Shown piece after piece: positions 35,030 through 48,362 of a stretch of 64,000 nucleotides of DNA. The position numbers were made by a program, and so were the translations under genes. This DNA comes from Aurifilum marmelostoma. Taxonomy: Eukaryota; Ascomycota; Sordariomycetes; Diaporthales; Cryphonectriaceae. How positions within the stretch are numbered: position 1 is the stretch's first letter; every line of letters begins with the position of its first letter. The stretch is from the NCBI GenBank assembly GCA_027559495.1, contig JAMXSV010000008.1:2852001-2916000 (forward strand), read 5' to 3'. Below the pieces are notes generated by a model. It ran no database searches. It saw only the letters and a program-made list of their open reading frames with translations, and was not told where the DNA came from.

Positions 35030-38000
35030 GTTGTGTGGAAAATGGGTCATATTTACCCCAACCCTTCTGATTTTACTCAAATTTAGACCACTACTGAGCC
35101 TAGATAGCTATATAGTTGTTTCTTTTGTTTTAAGATTGATTCAATCTCAATACTGTTTTGCCTTTTGTACGCTCCGGCCCTCTGTTTCTCCCCAAGTTGT
35201 CACGTCCTCAACTACACGTTAAGCAATGGTATTCAGCTTCCGAAATAGTGTAGCCTAGATATTCCGTTAGTCTACGACCCTATCAGACTATATATCACTT
35301 TACCCTTAGTTTCATTTTCGGAGTGGATACAATTTGACGTGCTATGGTCACTCGGCATTGATCATGGTATACGGTCCAAAACGCTCGGTAAGTAATTTCC
35401 AGTCATGATGTCCATGCACAGATGAATCTCTTGTCCAGAGTATCTTTTACCGCTTCCCGGCAATCGGCCACGGGGTTGGGACAAGATGCAGCTGCCTAAG
35501 CACAGCCAATGAGATGTACTGAATATAGTAAGACCCACGAATACTGCGTGGAGGCTACGGACATGATGGCTGAGCCCTTTCTCTGCTCACGCCAAGTAAG
35601 CATGAGGCCCTCCGGGGGCATGCCGACGTCCCGCTGGATCTTCTGTATACAGATTAAAAGTCTTTAATAGTGCATGAAATACCCAGTGTGCATTTTCTCA
35701 ATCAAGTACTGCCCACTTCTCAAAACATTCATAATGTCATCAAGCAACGATATTCGCTTCAGCTTTGCACTTTGCGCCTAAGCTGAGTTCGACAACACTG
35801 TTGCCCCTGTTACAGAGGTCAATGAAGCCACCCACACCGGATACTTTTACGACCATTACCATGACCTACCTCTACGCAAATGCCTCAAAAGCCTGCCTCT
35901 CGAAGCCACGCGTAGATACCTGCAGTGCGACAACTCCCTGCAGCCCAAATGTGCCCCTGTACAACCCGACAGGTAAAGTAGTAACTAGGCGCTTTATAAG
36001 CAAACGGCTAATAATGCAAATACCTGGATATATGACGCGGCTAGGATTGACCCTTTCTAGATGCAATTTAGTACAAACAACACGTGGGACGAAACAATGA
36101 CGCTATGGACACGTTCAAACCAATTTCAAATGCGATGGCATCAAAGACTGGAGTGTCGTTATATACGCATATCCGACGAACTCATCTGAGGTGACCTACC
36201 GCCTAGAGACTGGGTGGGGGATCAAGTGCTCATTGATGCCTTTTCGAAAATTTAGACGCGTACTATGATGGCAAGTACTTCAGGGCCCCGAGCGATTAGC
36301 TGTTCCTAGTGTATCAAAAGTATGAAGAGCCCTGGCCTAAACAAATGCGATGGATGAGCTGTATGGATATTGACGCAAGGTAGTAACCCTGTGTTTCTGC
36401 TCTTGCCTGACGAGAAGACCTGAATTCGGAGAAGTACGTAAGCTATCCATCTGGGAAACAGCGACGGTTTCAAGCTGCTTGAGACGGGAATATGTATATC
36501 ATTCATAAAAAGTTGCTTATGGCCTACTTCGCCGGCTCCCATGACTTCAATACGTCTAAGGTGGGCATCGCCTTATTCGGACACATTCTTGCCAGCCAAT
36601 GATTCACAAGACTGGCTCAAGGTGATGCAAAGAATCCGAATGATCCCTGGAATTCGACAGCTGCTAAGAAAAGTCTACAACCCTTGCAGCCCGTCCAGAA
36701 ACATGCAAGCAGCCTTTACGTACGTGATCAGCTCCTTGCACCTGGGTTACCTACGGTAGCCCAGATCGGCTGCAGCGACAGTTGGGTTTCGATGTTCGCT
36801 GGATACGATCTCGAAGAAGCCCCGACAAATAATAATAATAAGTGAAAGACCAGCTATCGCCAGCCGTACGTCGTCAAAATTAACGTTAAGAAGCCTACCA
36901 CCAATTGGGCCGAGCAGGCGAGTGATGAACAGCTCCAGGGCTGGATCAATCCGATTTATGGTTAGAATATTAGCGGTTTATACTCATCGACGAATCAGCA
37001 TTCATACGTCTGTATTTGATTTAGCACCTAGCCAGGCCTTATCGGCAGGAGACCCTCACTCGGGACAAGCTTTGTTCTGCAGCTTTGTTGTAATTACTTG
37101 ATATACAAATCCAGGCTTAATTGAATATACTATGTCCGATAAGTGGCTTTTGCTGGATTTCAGTGACGTCATGGGTGTTGCCAGACGGTCAGGTAATAAT
37201 TGATAGAACATATATGTAATGATCCAAGCTATGCTCTTGCCATTGGTAATCTATCGGAACAAAAGATTGACACAACGTCAATAATTATCGCAATGCTGGC
37301 AGTAGCAAACTTTGTAGGTGTATATTGAAGTGATGGTTACCCTGCTCTCACACATAGCTGCAGTGTATATCATCCGGTCCACAATAGAGGGCACACTTGA
37401 ATATAGTTATTAATGTGACTCATCTTGGAGTCTCTTCGTAGGCAGCTCTAGTAGTAATACATAATTGATTTCGTTGCCTCGCCTCTTGCCGGTCTCTCGT
37501 TGCCACTTCAGTGAGGAAGAAGGCCTGGTTGTAATAAATGTTGCCCATCATTTGGCTCCATTGTGGTAGGCCGATTCAAGACCTAGGCGCTCCTAGGTAC
37601 TAGCCGAAATGAGATACACCACCTCCCGAAGGTCGACACTTCCAAATCCCAAAGAGTGGATTGGCCGCCACATCATTTGAATATATGACGGGATGTTAAT
37701 TTTCCCCGGTGGTGCCGAGGGCGCTAGAAGCCCGGCATTTGCAGTGGAGACCTGCGGGTATAAACGCTTGAGCTCAAACCCTGAAGCCGCCAATAATCCA
37801 GTGGTTGTGGGCCGTCTTGACTGCTTGCATGGTACGTACGGTCGCAGGATGAATCAGCTTGGAGCATTCGGGGTGCAACAAGACCCCATTGATTCCGCAT
37901 ATGTAATGTTTCGCAAAAATGGTTAGGCTCCGAAGACCCTCCGACGTGTCGAGAGCGCCGATGCAGTATCAATGGTACCAGTGCATGAATATATATAGGG

Positions 38001-38171
38001 AGACAGAGAGATGTGTGCTTGTGTTTTCGAATGTAAAGATAGATGATGATTAGATCAAGGAGCATCCTAAGCCTCAAGGAACCGCTACGACACATTCGCC
38101 CAGCATTTTATCAGACCTAGAAGTACTAAAGCACCTGGAACATAGAGTTTGACCCGAGACTATATCCCGAG
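35030..38171. other. 3.1-kb stretch between two P450 genes with probable coding relics
   Basis: No intact gene. Two short frames (about 35785-35973 and about 36132-36266, + strand) have protein-like composition with Cys, Trp, Tyr and Asp, but they end at stops and cannot be joined. They may be remnants of a secreted protein or hydrolase. The rest, including an AT-richer part around 36840-37500, shows nothing identifiable. Confidence 0.35.
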
Positions 38172-39806
38172 ATGGCCGTTATCAATATGGAAGCACCTCC
38201 GTGGTCTTCACCCATTCGAGTACTCGCCCTAATTATTGGCGCCGTAAGTAGCCCCTAGGCTCACTCTAGCTTCCCGGGGGAACCTGTCTAACCAAAAAGT
38301 CCACAGACCTTGGCTTACAGGATTGGCCTTGTGGTCTACCGCGTCTACTTCCACCCTCTATCTCGATTCCCTGGGCCCAAATTATGGGCCGCCTCCGGCC
38401 TTCCTGTCATGTGGGAGGACAAGATCGAGGGCAAGTTTACGAAGAGAATGCTCAAGGTTCATGAGGAATACGGCCCTATCGTGCGCATCGGCCCGAACCG
38501 CATCGCCGTCGATGGCACAATCATCTGGCCCGAGGTCTTCACCCGGCGTGCAAACCAGCCCGAGTTCCCTAAGGTCCCCGAGGTGTATCCTGCCCAGGAG
38601 AAGTATGTGGGCATACTCCCAGCTCAGTCACGCGAGAACCACCGCCGCCAACGCAGGCTACTTGCTCACGCATTCTCCGAGGCGGCCATGTACGAGCAAG
38701 AGAGCTACATCAAATACTACGTAGATCTGCTCATACAGCGGCTGCGGGAGCGTACTGTGGCAGGAGAGACGGTGGACTTGACGCAGTGGTACAATTTCAC
38801 GACGTTCGACATCATCGGCGAGCTCGCCTTCGCGGACTCTTTTCAGGCACTCGAGCGTGGGGAATACCACCCCTGGATCGCCATGATCGCCACTGGCGTG
38901 CGGCAAGCCAGCGCCCTCCAGTTTCTGATGAAGTATCCTCTTCTGTTGCCAGTCGTGGGACTCTACGTCGGTCTTGGTGACCTCAAGAAGCTCTTCGGGC
39001 AGACGAAGGAACTCGTTGAGCTGGGTAAGGAGAAGACGCGCAAGCGACTGGCCATGCAGGACGAGTCCCGCAAGGATATCATGGCATATATCCTTAGGAA
39101 CAACACTAGTGGCAAGGGCATGACCGAGGACGAGATATTCGAGAACGCTCGAGCCCTCATTGGCGCAGGCAGCGAGACCACCGCCACAGCCTTGTCGGGT
39201 CTGTCTTTCCACCTCGGCCGGAATCCAGAGGTATTTAAGCGGGTGGCGAACGAGACCCGAACAGCCTTTACTTGCGAACAAGACATCACCATGCGGTCAA
39301 CTGCCCATCTCCCCTATCTCCATGCGTGCATCGAGGAAGCCCTGAGAGTTTACCCACCCGCCGCGGAGACGCCGCCACGAGTGTCACCGGGCGATTACAT
39401 TAACTACGATGGCAACACGTACTGGATCCCAAAGGGCACAAGACTCAACAATTACCAGTGGGCCACCCACCATTCCTCCAGGAACTTTACCGACGCCGAT
39501 CAATTTGTGCCTGAGCGGTGGCTGCCTGCGTCGCACCCGCTGTACAACAGTCGCTACGCTTCCGACAAGAAGGCCGCCGTCCGTCCGTTTGCAGCTGGGC
39601 CTCGGGACTGTATCGGCAAGAACCTGGCGTATGCAGAGATGCGGCTGATGGTTTCTCGCCTGCTCTGGAACTTCGACCTCGAGCTGGTCGACGGGCAAAA
39701 GGACTGGCTCGACTCTCAGCGGGTGTTTGGGTTGTATCAGAAAGCGCCTTTGATGATGAAGTTGCACATTCGAAACACCGAGACCAGCAGGATTGAGGCT
39801 GCTTGA
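38172..39806 (+). CDS. Cytochrome P450, benzoate-para-hydroxylase / trichothecene C-15 hydroxylase-like (CYP65-type)
   Basis: Two exons (38172-38243, 38307-39806) give about 523 aa. The N-terminal hydrophobic anchor is split by the intron and is followed by FHPLSRFPGPKLWA, the proline-rich hinge. The I-helix GAGSETTATALS, the K-helix EEALR and the heme loop FAAGPRDCIGK (Cys459) are all present. The family pattern ARANQPEF-like, ENHRRQRRLLAHAFSE and PPAAETPPRV fits fungal CYP65/benzoate-hydroxylase-like enzymes. It is endoplasmic-reticulum anchored by inference. No biosynthetic backbone gene lies next to it. The enzyme appears fully intact. Confidence 0.92.
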
Positions 39807-41419
39807 TTTGTTTACATCGCACTTCTGTGCATGCCTTACAGTTTCTCCATTTTCTTTCTTGTTATGTATGCGGAATATGGACTCGAATTGAGATATGGTT
39901 GGACATCTTTCCATGCTTGTTTCCAGATCGATGAAAGTCTTCCTATGACTGTATCACTTTTGAGTTGATCTGTCCATAATTAATGCACTCCTTTTACACA
40001 TACGCAAATTTTGGATGAAAATATCAACCTGTTGAGATGAGGCTGCTCACGATCCAGACGTCCTCAGTACAGATATTGATGGAGTTCTTTCGTCTTTGCA
40101 ATATCATTCTGGAACTCCAATCGGAAAACCTCTGATGGTTTAGGTCCATTATCGTGGCGTCAACTGTGACTCCCAAAACGGCAAACATGGCCGCTTGAAT
40201 CAGTCAGTGTCAGGCGCCGGTATCCAGAATACTTAAAGAAAATACTTGATCCATCTGTGGATGGTGAGCAGCACCCCTCACATCGTGGGGTCCGAGTGGT
40301 AATTACTGGTACTTGTAAATGGCTACCTACCCTAGGGTAGGTAACCAGGAGTACTGCCTGTATTGTTGTCTTGCTTTGTTGTCCTTCTCAAATCAATGCT
40401 GCGACGCGATATAAGGCTGGTCCTGCGACTTAGGAAGTAAATCAAGTCTTATATCATATTATCACACCAAATCACCGGTGGTTGGAGCAACTCAAAAGTA
40501 TTGAAGTATTATCCGATCGTAAACAGGTTCTCACTGAGACCTTGCCCTCCTCGTCTCCTCTATCCGCTTCAGCATCCGAAGGCAAACAGTGGCGGGATAC
40601 GCGCTGTCTGCATCCTTACTGTGGGGCACCACGGTCTCTGCGTAATTATTAGGGATGAGCTGTTCGCAAGAATGATCCAATACCAGAGGAGTGGAACTTG
40701 GAGTTTCTTGTGTCAAGATAAGCTAGTTCCATACTGTCAGATCATGTGTATTCCCTCGCTTGCTGTTGTTCAGTCTCCTGACACCTCCGGGAATGTGTAT
40801 AATTGGAGCGCCTGATAGTCGGCCTCATTGCTTCTCTGAACACCTCGAACTAGAGTATCTGCGATCCATTTCACAAAATACAAGACTAGAGAACGATACT
40901 GGTTGATCAATCTGATATTATAATGTTCGAAGTAAAAGAGATAAGGGATACTGGCGAAATGGTCCATATTCTGTACCCAGTAATCAGGCATTAATTAATG
41001 GACTGTGGCGGTTGTAAATATTTGTAAAGAGCTAAACTAAAGAAAGTGCCGTTCAAACAAGGGCCTAATCAACCTTTTTAACAACCATTATCATCTTAGC
41101 AACAGCAAGCTTTAGATACTTAGAAGACCCAAAGTTTATAAAGGCTGAATTATTACTCAAAGTATCATAAATAGAACTAATGAGGAGTCCGAAGAAGTTG
41201 CACGGATCCGAGTGTAGTTTACAACGATGAACGTTTATGTGAGATTGGTTATCCTTGTAAAAAAAGCAGCGAGGTTATAAATTCTTTCGTGTTAACCAAA
41301 GCCTTTCTTTCACAAGAAAACATTTGCTTTCTGCCTTCGTGAGATGAGCATTTCAATTTGTTTCCTTTCCCAACCTAAACAGTTCCATTCCAATAACTAT
41401 ATTTGCAAATTTTCTCTCT
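39807..41419. other. Intergenic stretch, convergent 3' ends
   Basis: About 1.6 kb between the P450 and the ThrE-type gene. Several short frames exist but none has protein character. Confidence 0.45.
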
Positions 41420-43858
41420 TCACAACGAACACAGTGCGTTGTTTTTCTTACCAAATGGATAAACTACAAGCGCGGATAGGAATACCCCCACTGCTAGTCC
41501 CAACGCTACTTGAATCATCTGTCCACCAACGCTAAAACTCCGGTAAATGTTTTCACCCCATAATGTCTGGGCATCGGTGCTGTTTGAGGTGTTGTAAATC
41601 AGCGGCATGGTGATTCCTGTGACCAGGCCACCCTGCGCGGCGAGACCTCCCGGCACCAAGGCCATAATACCGGCCACGACAGTTGCATAGGCAAAGCCAC
41701 GCTGAGATCGTGCCCAGAGGTTGCCAAGAACACCGACGACCAAAGCGGCGGCCGTGTCAGCAACCTGGGCGGTGGCCTTTGCCGAAACGAAGTCTGCAGA
41801 TACGTAAGTTGTCAGCTGGAATGCGGACGCTCGAAGTTGTTTTCAGCAACACGAGGGCAAAAGTGATGAACTCACAATTCACCAGTACCCCCGCGGACCC
41901 GATGAGAATTTGGCCAGGCAACTGCCGTGGTCTTGCACCGATAATTATACCTTGTACGGTGAGATAGCACGGCACAAGCAGAATTTTCCACTCTGGAACA
42001 ATGGTCCGCGGGCATGTTGTCGACGTCGGCGCTTCCGGGTCAGCTAGAGCCCAAAGCTGCGAGCCAACGCTCATACCGTAACCCAGCAGGAGCGAGTACA
42101 TGATGGCATAAAATAGCCGCGTGGATCCTGCGGTGATAGATTTGGATTGTAATTCCAGACTTCCCGTAAGAACGACAAAACCAGGTAGTATCATGGCGAT
42201 GGAGGACTCGGCCAGCGCACCGAAACAAAAGTACTTCTGTAAGCCGCCGCCTCCGATAGAAGCAAAAGCCCGCGAGCCGAAGGACGTGATGAGACAAGCC
42301 GTCACCTCGAGAACGTTGGAATAGAGCGGATTCTTAACGGCGACGATCGTTTGAAGGGCACCAACTACGGTGCCGAGGATAAAAGCAACCGACATATCTG
42401 TCCAGTAACCCCCAAATGCCCCTGGGAGGAAGGTGGTTGTTAGTCCTGTATCGGAAGAAGACTATTGCACCGTAACAACACCCATGCTTCGCTTCAACGA
42501 GAACATGCGACATGGCTGGCGTGCGCGAAGTACGCTGAAAAGGGGGGGAATGATTACTTACAGGTACAAGCAAATGCTGATGCGAGTCCATAAAGTGGTA
42601 CTAACCACAATGGGTTATAGTAAGGAGGCGCTTCAATTAGGGCTGAGAGTTTCTCTGTTGCTTCCTGAACGGTTAAATGCCCGGCCACCACATCCTTATA
42701 AACCCGAAATGCAACCTCGCAAGCCCCAACGTCAAGGCCTTGTGCCTTGACCATTGTCGTATACGCCGATTTCGTCAATGGATCCGCCGGATCAATGGGG
42801 TTGATGAAACAGATATCCATGCATCCGACTGAGTAATTCACCCTCCCCTCGATGTCCAAGGCCTTGAACAGCTGCATCGTGTACTGCTCAAGCCGATGCG
42901 ACGGCGCGCCGTAAGCCATGAACGCATACACCACAAGCAGCACCAGGTTGCGGCAGTGTGCAAGTTCTTCCTTAGCCCTCATGTATTTAACCTGCTTGCT
43001 GTCGTGTGCCGTGATCTTCTTCTTGAGGTTTCGCAGCGCGCTCGTCAGTTCGTGTGCGTCAACACCAGCACCGAAGATTCGGCGGAGGGTACTTGGAGTG
43101 GCCACACCCGACACCGTTCCCGAGGCGTTGGTCGCGTCGGAGCGGACGCTTGAGGCAGAGATCGTGCGCGCGCCTAGGCCTGGGCGTGCTAGTGGAACGG
43201 ATGCGCCGACTAGTAGGTTGACGCTCGACGTTCCCTTGTGCTGTCCCCTCACCTTGGTCGCTTTCCTAGCCTTGTTTATGACTTCCATATCGATTCCTAC
43301 GTCGCCCATGATGTCCTTAATATCCTGCTCCTTGTCTGGCCAGCCAATATCTCCCCTCCACTCCGATATCCAGCGCCGAAAAACTTCCAAGAGTCCACGG
43401 CGGTGGGTAGCAGGCTCTTGATTCTTTTCAATATCGCAAGGCATAGTTGCAGCTCGTTCTGGGGCCGGGTAGATTCTCTGGAGCTTTCCCACATCCGAGG
43501 GAAAGCGTGCCCTCCCATGTTGACGTGCGCGCGGGGTCGTCGCTGTATCGTGCGCTGGTGATGGGCCATCTAGGGGCGTGAACGGGCGTGTAGGTGGTGG
43601 AAACGACGGTATGCTTGGAAATGGTACTGTCTCTGGTAACGGCGAGTCCGTGTTCGTGTGGTCCATGGCGTCTAGTATATCTGCCCAGCTGGTGGTCCCT
43701 GCCTCGCTGTACACAAAGCTATTGTGCGGGTTTTCAGGTGACCCAGAACCTGGTACCTCGTTCACCGGCGGTGGTGAGTTGTGGATGAAGCGGAAGCACT
43801 CATCCTCCTCATCAGATATGGACGTTGGGGACATCCCGAGGTATGCATCTTCCGCCAT
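41420..43858 (-). CDS. ThrE / PRM10-type multi-pass membrane protein (DUF1212)
   Basis: Membrane protein of about 738 aa from three exons (43858-42562, 42421-41876, 41793-41420). The first about 260 residues are polar, Pro/Ser-rich and disordered, with an acidic start. A conserved cytosolic segment beginning FLVLLVVYAFMAYGAPSHRLE-like follows, then the ThrE domain; the C-terminal half has about nine hydrophobic helices and the GGGLQ and AAQGGLVTG loops. Fungal members such as yeast Prm10 are of unknown transport function; bacterial ThrE exports threonine. Length is normal for filamentous fungi. It probably does not belong to any metabolic cluster. Confidence 0.88.
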
Positions 43859-46800
43859 GATTATCGTGATTTCCGTCTTCTCTCCCCCTTTTCACAAAGT
43901 CTCACAAGGTCAGATCGCAGACTGACCCTCCTGCAAGCGAACGGACCTTGTAAGGGTTGACTGTCAACCGCTCGGTCTCCCGTTGTCGGTAGTACGAAAG
44001 CATTGAAGGACCGTGCTTGATCAAACAAGCCAGCGAAGCTGATAGAAGTGTGGAGGAAATTCTCTTCGAGACTATACAAGTTCTAGACTTTTTTCAGCCT
44101 GGGCTCTTTCCCCACAACGATCGAGTCTGGTGATTTGTTCGGGAGAGCCCGCCCGTAGCCGCGAAGGCTCCGCGAACGGATGTGTCGTGACTTGGAGGAG
44201 CCTTTGTTTTGACATAAGAGGATCCACTTGCCCCGGATTAGACGCTCGCCACGGGCAGTGTGACCCGGGGAAACCCCCTTGATATTCATTTGCAAAACGA
44301 GGCGGAGTTGAAGGATTTATATGTATCGGCACTCTAACTTTGGCCGCAATGTGCCCTTGAATCGACACTTCCTCTTATTGTTATTTTGCACGCTATGCGC
44401 AGGTCCACAAGATGGAAAGATATGACGTTGATGAAGGCACCGGAACGTGAATCGTGACTAAGTAGCCACGCCGTGTCCGGGTGGTCGAGTGCGATAATTC
44501 TCTTAAAGTAGCGCAAATCTTTACGTGGATGATTTTCATAACATTTCTATAAATAGTCTGAATTGACTTCGGTTAGGCATTCAATAGCGAAGGTGGTGGC
44601 AAACCGAATGTCGGCAGTCGAAATGAGTTATTATTCCTACACAACCCTCCCATCGCCCTATCGAAGAACGCCAGAATCACCGAGCTCATCTACAAAGGAT
44701 GTCATATTCTTTGCTGGGGACGCTGGCTCTAATACAAACTTTGAATTAGAAAACGCTTGTCGCAAGAAATCTCAGTCTATATTTAGCATTACAGGTGCAA
44801 ATTAATTATTGCCCAGTCACAATGTCCCGCTAATCCTAATATAATGCTTGCTAATTTCGGGATTTGTGCTACTGGTAGCCCTAAGTGAGGCTAATCATCA
44901 CATTACTAATAACTAGTTCTTGCAAATTCGAATTAAGAAAGCCCGTATATCAAGTATCCTATATCTAACACGAAGATTCACCTATTAGCAAATCGGTCCT
45001 TCGTCTGCTACCTCTATTAATAGCCTAGTAATGAACAGAAATGAGAGGATTATATAAGATAATTAATTATTTATATATCTATAGCCTTATTATTAGTTAC
45101 ACTAGCTATATTGAAAATTGAATTTGAGTAGGTTAAACAACATAATTTTCAACTGCAAATTACTATATCTAAGCCGAAAACTCTTACAATGACTATATTA
45201 TAAACAAATTATTAAATATACTTGCTAATAAGGATCGCAATACATTTTATGCTTAGTTTATATAACTCCTCCTAATAACAGAAACCCTGTTAGATGCACA
45301 TGTTTATTAATAAAAAAGTAGTTAAGAATAGCAAAGCAAGTCTAGTGAATACAAAGCATTAGAAACAAATGCATAGAGTAAAATTCAAATTTCTTAAAGA
45401 ATCTTGCCTTAAGTGCTAATAACATTGAGATTGTTATTATAGTAGCTCACATAATAATTTATCTTAGGGGATTAGGATAATAGAAGAGTCCTAAGCTACA
45501 TTTAAGCATGCGCAGGATAAACCTCCCTTGCAGTTTTCGTTTTATTTGGAGATTTTTGTTTTCTGCTTTTAACTTTTTAATAATTTCATTTTTATGTTTC
45601 TGTGCTTAGATAGCTTTTGATTCACTGTTGCTGCACCTTTACCTCCATATAATTACTAGCACGCTTAGGACGACGGGGCGATTGTCCACTGCATCTACAA
45701 TCATTTGTGCTATAATATCCGGCTTATAGTTTAATATAGGTCTTGTATTTAGCTTCAATACTAACAAATACTAAAACTTTCATAACACAGCTATCATAGA
45801 CACACTTGGGGTGTCCTGGGAGGCGGTGCCCTTATGTGCTTTGCTACTGGAACTCGGGGCGCGGAATAAGATATTGTCTATTCCGATAGTAGTAGCCTCA
45901 TTCATGCAATCAGTGGCTGATGTATCACACGGCTCACATTGAGCTTTAAAAGGTCGACTGGTTGGACTTGTAGAACAGATCAAGAAACCAGTGTCACACA
46001 CTCGCGAGCAACACAATCGTGATTTGGCTTAGCCTAGGACTTCGAGAGCCATTATAGTCATGACACATACAACATCGCCTCTTTTCACCACAATGGACAC
46101 AGCAAAGGCATTATTACGTTTGCCTCTGATGATAGCGTCGTCCTTACAGCATATTAAAACAAGCTCGATTACTGTGCATCGCATGAGGTCAGTGTTTGAC
46201 TTCCTTTAGCATGCTCTAGCTAGGTGGTTATCAAGCCCCAATATGTATGTTAGAGATCAGGTGCCCAGTATAATACAAGTCGCATTGCGATACTACGAAA
46301 TCTATACTGTGTGACACAGGTCAACCTCTTAAGTCAGAGGGGTAAACTTCTAGCCACCCTATTCCATATAAACTACACATTTTCAGCATATAGCTTAACG
46401 AGTCCGGTCGTGTAAGCATGCTACCTGCCTAGGACTATTTCCGAGGTCTGAAACGTTATAAAGACTTAAGGGATAGAGCATAATCTGGAACAATAAGAAC
46501 GGAGAAAAGATTGTTATAAATAAGAACAATGCATAATAAGGCTCTGGCGATCAATTGTGGCTTGCGTAGTGGTGCTTATACCTGGCGAATTCGACTAGAG
46601 GGCCTCCTCTAACCTTTCGAGCTGTCTACTTACTCCCCTGCACCAGATTACTATGTAGATGTGGGCATTACGTGGAGACAGCGGCCCTCTCTGTAGACCT
46701 TGCTAACTCCTTGGCAACCTGCTGGGTCCTGCCCTCAAATCCACTATCTCCCCTCCAATACTCCTTTGGGCCTCCCGATCGCTATATGTTCTACTACCAC

Positions 46801-47350
46801 ATAATGCAACCTATACACCCGCCGCTTCGCATCTTCACTCACTAATTTACAGGCATAATGTTTTCAGGTTACTGCTAAATTTTTCCGGATTTCAATTTAT
46901 TATAAATTTGCAGTGATATATACCAGAGTGATGAATGCGCAATGAAATTATGTCCTTCTCGTCTTGTCATAAGCGCGTTTCGAAGTAGCGAGATTAGACG
47001 TTTACATTGTTGACCCCGTGAAAGGGGAGAGGAAGTGGAGGGATCTAGTCATTGATGTTTAATTTAGAGTTCTCGGATTCAGTCAATCCATATTAGCAAT
47101 ATGATCTATCTCTTAATTGAAAATGTACTGTGTGCGGAAATTGCGAAATAAGGAAACAGGGTTACAGGCGGGGAATTGTATACGTTTCGACTCCTTGACA
47201 AACGACCCACAACCATAGGGCCTCGGAAAATAAAAAAAGGCGAGTTGTCGACACATTCTCCTGGCTGTAAGGACAATCACACATTATCCCATCGTTATAC
47301 ACAACTGGCTGGCTCCGTTCTCTTTTTGTCCATTTACACTCTTGCACAAC
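43859..47350. other. AT-rich gene-empty block
   Basis: About 3.5 kb without a supported gene. From roughly 44810 to 46000 the sequence is very AT-rich with frequent TA steps and stops in all frames, the appearance of an AT isochore or RIP-degraded repeat. The frame at 45780-46016 (minus, 78 aa) is Cys- and Ser-rich but not recognisable. Confidence 0.55.
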
Positions 47351-48151
47351 ATGCAATCCAGCCTTGCAATCATTGCCGTGCTGGCCTCCGCGGCCGCAGC
47401 CAAGCCTCTCATCGACAAACGGCAAGAGGATCTCGCGTGGGGTCCTATCTGTGGCTTTTATCAGACCAACAGCGAGATCACCGGCACTACCAGCACGATA
47501 TACCCTGGAAAGAAGCCCTCGGCCCAGAAGGGCTACATGTTCAACTGGATCGGCATCGGAAACAATACAGGCGATCTGGTCCAGAGCATTATTGGTAGCT
47601 ACCCTTCCGGCTACAGCGAGTGCGAAGGACAGGCCGCTGCCGACTCAGCCTGGTGCATCTCGTCCGAGGTTTACGGACTGAACGAACAGGATCAGACCAC
47701 CCAGTTTGTGGGCACGCTGACGACAGCCGACGCCAACTACGAAAACGGCATTGTGATCAAGTACACTCTGGTCAACAAGGAGACTTATTTATGGAATCAG
47801 ACCATGCACGACGCGGTTACTGGCAAGCTCCTGTCTACCTACGAGAAGACATCAAATGCCTTTTCGTTGTGGAACACGGCGGTGGAGTTGCAAGATAGCA
47901 ACGGCAACTCCCCCAGCGGTCTCTCGGAGGATCAGTACTATCTGAACACGACCATCACCCTTGATCCGGCCGACCCGAACTATGGCGACAACATGTATAC
48001 CGAGAACGGTTGCACTCACTCTACGCCTACCACCAGCGACGGTGGAAAGACTGTGAGCCGAAATTAGATCCCCTATCCTGGTCGTTCATACACTAATGAC
48101 TTCTCCTTCTAGTGGTTCATTGAGAAAATCACTGCTCCTGCGAGCTCGTAA
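47351..48151 (+). CDS. Small secreted protein with signal peptide and Kex2-like site
   Basis: Two exons (47351-48052, 48113-48151) give about 246 aa. The N-terminus MQSSLAIIAVLASAAAA is a clear signal peptide. A KPLIDKR segment follows, ending in Lys-Arg, where Kex2 would cut. The mature part has few cysteines (four: GPICGF, SECEG, AWCIS, NGCTH), several N-glycosylation sequons and many Asp, Asn and Thr, with no recognised domain. The second exon adds only WFIEKITAPASS. It is one of the few intact genes inside AT-rich, relic-bearing DNA, the usual setting of effector-like genes. The function is unknown; a cell-wall or hydrolase-like protein cannot be excluded. Confidence 0.78.
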
Positions 48152-48362
48152 CCATTCTGGGTTTTAAATCTTCTCTCTACCGATCTGAGCTTTTGGGAAA
48201 GGTCCTGCTGGATTGCATTGCGAACCAATGTATAAATCCGAGTTCACGGTGTTTAGCAGATGCACTACATGTATAAAGCATTTGAATTCAAGTTATAAAT
48301 GTTGCCAATCTCGCTAATATAGTAATCCCCATTTGAATAACCAGAATATTATAGTCGACTTC
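48152..48362. other. AT-rich spacer
   Basis: No gene is seen; it is probably the 3' UTR of the secreted protein gene and decayed sequence. Confidence 0.4.

Noticed and set aside
44459..44525. tRNA-like start (TCCGGGTGGTCGAG)
   Set aside because: The remaining arms do not fold into a cloverleaf by eye.
45780..46016. Cys/Ser-rich 78-aa frame in the AT-rich block
   Set aside because: No signal peptide or family; too short to support as a gene.
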